From the NCBI GenBank assembly GCA_051888795.1, contig JBJFCD010000142.1:62001-126000 (forward strand): a stretch of DNA of 64,000 nt, in the 5' to 3' direction. This document shows positions 60,301 to 64,000 of this stretch, in pieces. Position 1 is the first letter of the stretch; each line of letters starts with the position of its first letter. Both the position numbers and the translations under genes were made by a program. This DNA comes from MD308 sp051888795 (lineage in GTDB: Bacteria; Bacillota; Clostridia; Lachnospirales; Lachnospiraceae). The notes under the pieces are model-generated. The model made no database searches and was not told where the DNA came from. It was given only the letters and a program-made list of their open reading frames with translations.

Positions 60301-60322
60301 AATCATTGCATATGCATTGATT
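60301..60322. promoter_or_regulatory. Palindrome in the TetR-tex gap, candidate TetR operator
   Basis: A 22-base palindrome with one mismatched pair (AATCATTGCAT and its mirrored half). It overlaps the proposed -35 of the tex promoter, so binding there could block tex or a shared region. Assignment to the adjacent TetR protein is by position. Confidence 0.5.
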
Positions 60323-60334
60323 ATTCGTTATAAT
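60306..60334 (+). promoter_or_regulatory. Putative promoter for tex
   Basis: The -35 TTGCAT (60306-60311) and consensus -10 TATAAT (60329-60334) are 17 bases apart on the plus strand. The -35 lies inside the 22-base palindrome. Confidence 0.55.
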
Positions 60335-60351
60335 AACCACATATGTAAAAG

Positions 60352-60371
60352 GCAGTATGATAATATACTGC
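60352..60371 (+). repeat. Inverted repeat in the tex leader
   Basis: GCAGTAT (60352-60358) and ATACTGC (60365-60371) form a perfect 7-bp inverted repeat with a 6-base loop. It lies about 30 bases before the tex start codon. It could be a second operator or a leader hairpin. Confidence 0.55.
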
Positions 60372-60402
60372 ATATTGTTATATGGTGAGAAAGGGTATTG
60401 GA

Positions 60403-62559
60403 ATGGATATTAATCAAAAACTTACAGAAGAGCTAGAAGTGAAAAGATGGCAGATTGACGCTGCTGTAAAATTGATAGATGAAGGAAATACGATTCCGTT
60501 TATTGCAAGATATCGAAAAGAGGCAACCGGCACGTTAGACGATGAACAGCTGAGAAAGCTGCACGAACGACTGACATATTTAAGAAATCTGGAGGAAAAG
60601 AAAGAGCAGGTTTTATCCAGTATAGAAGAACAGGGAAAACTGACAGAGGAATTAAAGAAACAGATTCTTGAGGCAGAAACTCTTGTTGTGGTTGAAGATT
60701 TATATCGTCCTTATAGACCAAAGAGAAGAACAAGAGCTACGATCGCAAAGGAAAAAGGATTGGAGCCTTTAGCGGCATTAATCACTTTGCAGAAAATTGA
60801 CAGACCGATTTCAGAGATTGCCAAAGAGTATATAAATGAAGAGAAAGAAGTAAAAACTGCAAAAGAAGCGTTAGATGGCGCTAAGGATATTATCGCTGAG
60901 AGTATTTCAGATGAGGCTGACTACAGAATCTGGATCCGCAGGATTACAATGCAGAAAGGAAAGGTTGTCTCATCTGCCAAAGACGAGAAGGCAGAATCAG
61001 TTTATGAGATGTATTATGACTTTGAGGAACCGGTAAGTAAACTTGCGGGACACAGGATTCTGGCGTTAAACCGCGGAGAGAAGGAGAAATTTCTTACAGT
61101 AAAAATTGAGGCTCCGGAAGAAGATATCATAAGATATCTTGAGAAAAAGACAATTCATTCTGATAATGAATATACGACACCGATATTGAAAGAAGTGATT
61201 GCTGATGCATATAAAAGGCTGATTGCACCGGCAATTGAGAGGGAGATCAGAAATGAGTTGACAGAAAAGGCAGAGGATGGCGCAATTGATGTGTTCGGAA
61301 AAAATCTGGAGCAGTTACTGATGCAGCCTCCGATTGTAGGACAGACTGTTCTGGGATGGGATCCTGCGTTTCGAACCGGATGCAAGCTGGCGGTTGTGGA
61401 TCCAACAGGAAAAGTAATCGGAACGACTGTCATCTATCCGACAGCGCCGACAACACCGCAGAAGATTCAGGCTTCTAAGGATTTGCTTAAAAAAATCATT
61501 GCAAAATATAATATTACGCTGATTTCTCTTGGTAACGGGACGGCATCAAGAGAGTCAGAACAGTTTATTGTAGAACTACTGAAAGAAATTCCACAGAAAG
61601 TTCAATATGTTATCGTAAATGAGGCGGGTGCTTCTGTATATTCAGCAAGTAAGCTGGCAAGTGAGGAATTTCCTAAATTTGATGTGGGGCAGAGAAGTGC
61701 AACATCCATTGCCCGACGTCTTCAGGATCCGCTTGCGGAGCTTGTAAAGATTGATCCAAAATCGATTGGTGTAGGACAGTATCAGCACGATATGAACCAG
61801 AAAAAACTGAGTGAAGCGTTATCGGGTGTTGTAGAAGATTGTGTAAATAAAGTAGGAGTTGATCTCAATACAGCATCTGCGCCGCTGCTTTCCTATATAT
61901 CCGGTATTTCTCCTGCTATTGCAAAAAATATCGTGGCTTACAGAGAAGAAAATGGAAAGTTCAGTAACAGGAAAGAACTTCTTAAAGTGGCAAAACTTGG
62001 TCCGAAAGCTTATGAACAGTGTGCGGGATTTATGCGTATCCAGTCTGGAGACAATCCTTTAGATGGAACCAGTGTGCATCCGGAGTCTTATGAAGCAGCA
62101 GAAAAACTTTTAAAAAAGCAGGGCTATAAAACACAGGATATACAGGGAGGAAAGCTTTTAGGACTTTCACTTACAATTAAGGATTATAAAAAGCTTGCTG
62201 GTGAACTGGGGATTGGCGAGATTACACTCCGGGATATTGTGAAAGAACTGGAAAAACCAGCCCGTGATCCACGTGATGAGATGCCAAAGCCGATTCTTCG
62301 TACAGATGTACTGGAGATGAAGGATCTGAAAGAAGGAATGATTCTTAAAGGAACTGTCCGCAATGTTATAGATTTTGGCGTTTTTGTCGATATTGGTGTA
62401 CACCAGGATGGCTTAGTGCACATTTCCGAGATTACAGATAAAAAATTTATTAAACATCCACTTGAAGCAGTAAGCGTAGGGGATATTGTGGATGTGAAAG
62501 TTATGAGTGTAGATTTAAAGAAAAAGAGAATTCAGCTTACGATGAAGGGGATTTCGTAA
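60403..62559 (+). CDS. tex: Tex family RNA-binding protein
   Basis: A 718-residue protein of the Tex/Spt6-like family. An N-terminal helical region (about 1-320, opening with MDINQKLTEEL and IPFIARYRKEATGTLDDEQL) precedes a YqgF/RNase-H-like domain near 325-450 (LGWDPAFRTGCKLAVVD). Helix-hairpin-helix motifs lie near 490-560 (YISGISPAIAKNIVAYREENG), and a C-terminal S1 RNA-binding domain near 640-718 (LKGTVRNVIDFGVFVDIG). ATG 60403 is chosen with AAAGGG upstream over an in-frame ATG at 60382. It binds nucleic acid and influences transcription and RNA handling. Length is normal. Confidence 0.95.
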   Translation: MDINQKLTEELEVKRWQIDAAVKLIDEGNTIPFIARYRKEATGTLDDEQLRKLHERLTYLRNLEEKKEQVLSSIEEQGKLTEELKKQILEAETLVVVEDLYRPYRPKRRTRATIAKEKGLEPLAALITLQKIDRPISEIAKEYINEEKEVKTAKEALDGAKDIIAESISDEADYRIWIRRITMQKGKVVSSAKDEKAESVYEMYYDFEEPVSKLAGHRILALNRGEKEKFLTVKIEAPEEDIIRYLEKKTIHSDNEYTTPILKEVIADAYKRLIAPAIEREIRNELTEKAEDGAIDVFGKNLEQLLMQPPIVGQTVLGWDPAFRTGCKLAVVDPTGKVIGTTVIYPTAPTTPQKIQASKDLLKKIIAKYNITLISLGNGTASRESEQFIVELLKEIPQKVQYVIVNEAGASVYSASKLASEEFPKFDVGQRSATSIARRLQDPLAELVKIDPKSIGVGQYQHDMNQKKLSEALSGVVEDCVNKVGVDLNTASAPLLSYISGISPAIAKNIVAYREENGKFSNRKELLKVAKLGPKAYEQCAGFMRIQSGDNPLDGTSVHPESYEAAEKLLKKQGYKTQDIQGGKLLGLSLTIKDYKKLAGELGIGEITLRDIVKELEKPARDPRDEMPKPILRTDVLEMKDLKEGMILKGTVRNVIDFGVFVDIGVHQDGLVHISEITDKKFIKHPLEAVSVGDIVDVKVMSVDLKKKRIQLTMKGIS

Positions 62560-62626
62560 GAGAGTATGTTTTTGGTGTGTTGGAATAATGTGTTGATAAA
62601 AGCATTAGATTTGGAGGTAGGTTTCG

Positions 62627-63538
62627 ATGAAAAAAAGATGGCAGAAGAATCTTGAAACAGCAATCGGTGTACTTGTGGGAAATATTGTTCTTGCATTTAC
62701 GGTAGCAGCGTTTATTGTCCCACATGGAATTATCATGGGAGGGGCGACTGGTGTTGCTATTACGATTAATCACTATCTGTCGCTTCCACTTTCGATAGTA
62801 GTATTAGGTGTTAATGCATGTCTGTTCCTTTTAGGAGCGTTGACATTGGGGAAAAAATTTATTGTAACGACCATTGCAAGTACATTTTTGTATCCTGTAT
62901 GTCTGTCGATTATGCAGGCGATTCCGGGAATTACGACACTCACAGATAATATCATGCTTGCGACATTATACGGTGGTGCAGTGCTTGGCCTGGGAGTGGG
63001 GCTTATTGTTCGTGTCGGCTCTTCTACCGGAGGAACGGATATTATCGCACTGGTACTTAATAAATATTTGCATATAAATCTTGCGGCGCTTATGTATACT
63101 GTGGATTTTATTGTCCTTGGCGCACAGGTTCTGTTCTCTGATACAGAGCAGATTATGTATGGTATTCTGATGCTTGTGATAGAAACTTTCGTGCTCAACA
63201 GGGTAATGCTTATGGGTCAGTCACAGATCCAGCTTCTGATCATTTCAGAAAAGTATGAAGAGATCCGTATCAGAATGTTAAAAGAGCAGGATGTCGGGGT
63301 GACAATGATTCATGTAGAGACTGGCTATGGAAAAGAAGAGCAGAAAGCTGTTCTTTGTATCATTCCAAAACGTAAATTGTACGCGACAAACGAAATGGTG
63401 CATATGATCGATGAAAAAGCATTTGTCACTATTTCTCAGATCAATGAAGTAAAAGGACGCGGATTTACAATGGAGAGAATTACTTACGATGAAGCGGAAG
63501 AATTGGAAGAAAATAAACAAAATCAGGAGAACTCATAA
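62627..63538 (+). CDS. YitT family membrane protein
   Basis: A 303-residue protein. About five or six membrane helices (about 10-190) include AFIVPHGIIMGGATGVAI and GLIVRVGSSTGGTDIIALVLNKY, both family signatures. A cytoplasmic DUF2179 domain (about 215-285, LLIISEKYEEIRIRMLKEQDVGVTMI) and an acidic tail follow. Members may be transporters or regulators; no substrate is established. TTGGAGG precedes ATG 62627. Its stop overlaps the start of tcdA by one base (TAATG). Confidence 0.9.
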   Translation: MKKRWQKNLETAIGVLVGNIVLAFTVAAFIVPHGIIMGGATGVAITINHYLSLPLSIVVLGVNACLFLLGALTLGKKFIVTTIASTFLYPVCLSIMQAIPGITTLTDNIMLATLYGGAVLGLGVGLIVRVGSSTGGTDIIALVLNKYLHINLAALMYTVDFIVLGAQVLFSDTEQIMYGILMLVIETFVLNRVMLMGQSQIQLLIISEKYEEIRIRMLKEQDVGVTMIHVETGYGKEEQKAVLCIIPKRKLYATNEMVHMIDEKAFVTISQINEVKGRGFTMERITYDEAEELEENKQNQENS

Positions 63539-64000
63539 TGAATGAACGATTTTCCAGAACAGAATTATTGATTGGGACAGATAATATGGAGCGTCTTAAA
63601 AAATCCCGAGTAGCAGTGTTCGGTGTTGGCGGGGTAGGAGGCTATGTTGTAGAGGCTTTGGCAAGAAGTGGCGTTGGCATGCTGGATCTGATTGATAATG
63701 ACACGATTTCTGTCAGCAATATTAATCGTCAGATTATTGCAACGGAAAAGACAATAGGAAGAAGTAAAGTGGATGTGATAAAAGATCGTGTATTGGATAT
63801 TAATCCAGATATTGTTGTTCAGACTTTTGAAACCTTTTTTATGCCGGATACAGCAGAACAGTTTGATTTTACCAAGTATGATTATGTGGTAGATGCCATT
63901 GATACTGTAACTGGAAAGATTGCACTGGTGATGAAGGCAGAGGAGGCGGGAACTCCAATCATAAGCTCTATGGGTGCAGGGAATAAACTGGATCCAACTG
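63538..64000 (+). CDS. tcdA: tRNA threonylcarbamoyladenosine dehydratase TcdA (3' end outside window)
   Basis: The first 154 codons of an E1/ThiF-fold enzyme. The ATP-binding glycine loop GVGGVGGYVVEALARSGVG lies near 30-48. The conserved D-N-D at LIDNDTISVSNINRQI and the helix VDVIKDRVLDINPDI follow, then DYVVDAIDTVTGK near 115-128. In TcdA this domain adenylates and cyclises threonylcarbamoyladenosine at tRNA position 37. The start overlaps the YitT stop by one base, with AGGAG eight bases upstream. The catalytic C-terminal half is outside the window. MoeB/ThiF relatives are less likely given the opening RFSRTELLIG. Confidence 0.88.
   Translation, partial: MNERFSRTELLIGTDNMERLKKSRVAVFGVGGVGGYVVEALARSGVGMLDLIDNDTISVSNINRQIIATEKTIGRSKVDVIKDRVLDINPDIVVQTFETFFMPDTAEQFDFTKYDYVVDAIDTVTGKIALVMKAEEAGTPIISSMGAGNKLDPT

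Overview
The window looks like a chromosomal segment of a low-GC, spore-forming anaerobe of the family Lachnospiraceae (class Clostridia). Genus cannot be settled by reading. Reasons: an intact spoIIAA-spoIIAB-sigF operon followed by spoVA genes, a T-box leader before valS, strong AGGAGG ribosome-binding sites, and large secreted proteins with Big_2 (Ig-like), BspA-type leucine-rich and FIVAR repeats. Both window edges cut genes (a phosphotransferase-like gene at the left, tcdA at the right). No tRNA, rRNA, CRISPR array, prophage or complete insertion sequence was seen.

0.3-8.4 kb holds a redox/sulfur cluster: a TVP38-type membrane protein, an AhpD-like CxxC protein, a radical-SAM protein of the ArsS family, a C-GCAxxG-C-C protein and a lipoprotein with two rhodanese domains. 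It is followed by a secreted 1509-residue protein that alternates five Big_2 domains with seven rhodanese domains, five of which keep a catalytic cysteine. I read this as a possible exported sulfur- (or selenium-) handling system; that is an inference and the most novel part of the window. 8.5-17.0 kb is a glycosyltransferase operon (a CgeB-like enzyme, a double-domain GT2, three single GT2 enzymes) ending in a nucleotide-sugar dehydrogenase. It has its own promoter and a terminator hairpin in the leader. 17.2-28.8 kb encodes three secreted surface proteins (MucBP-like, LRR/FIVAR, BspA-like LRR) that end in the same twin Big_2 module.

29-46 kb is mostly core: two esterases with an ATP-grasp ligase, T-box and valS, an LTA-synthase-type sulfatase, folC, a TPR membrane protein, the sigma-F operon, a forespore (sigma-F/G) promoter leading into a small membrane protein and spoVAABCDE, then a Na/phosphate transporter behind possible Pho boxes. 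46.5-54.5 kb has a small conserved protein, an ABC transporter whose middle gene is a membrane-anchored exoprotein, a secreted fibronectin-type protein with a structured leader, a PTS-IIC-like permease and a CobO-type adenosyltransferase. 54.5-64 kb has a small alarmone synthetase, an SfsA-MutY fusion, a minus-strand group (hemerythrin, PAP2, lipid kinase, TetR), and tex, a YitT protein and tcdA. Between the lipid kinase and TetR genes lies a plus-strand unit of about 87 nt with its own promoter and terminator but no gene, a candidate small RNA.

All product names come from reading translated sequence and recalling families. No database search was run.
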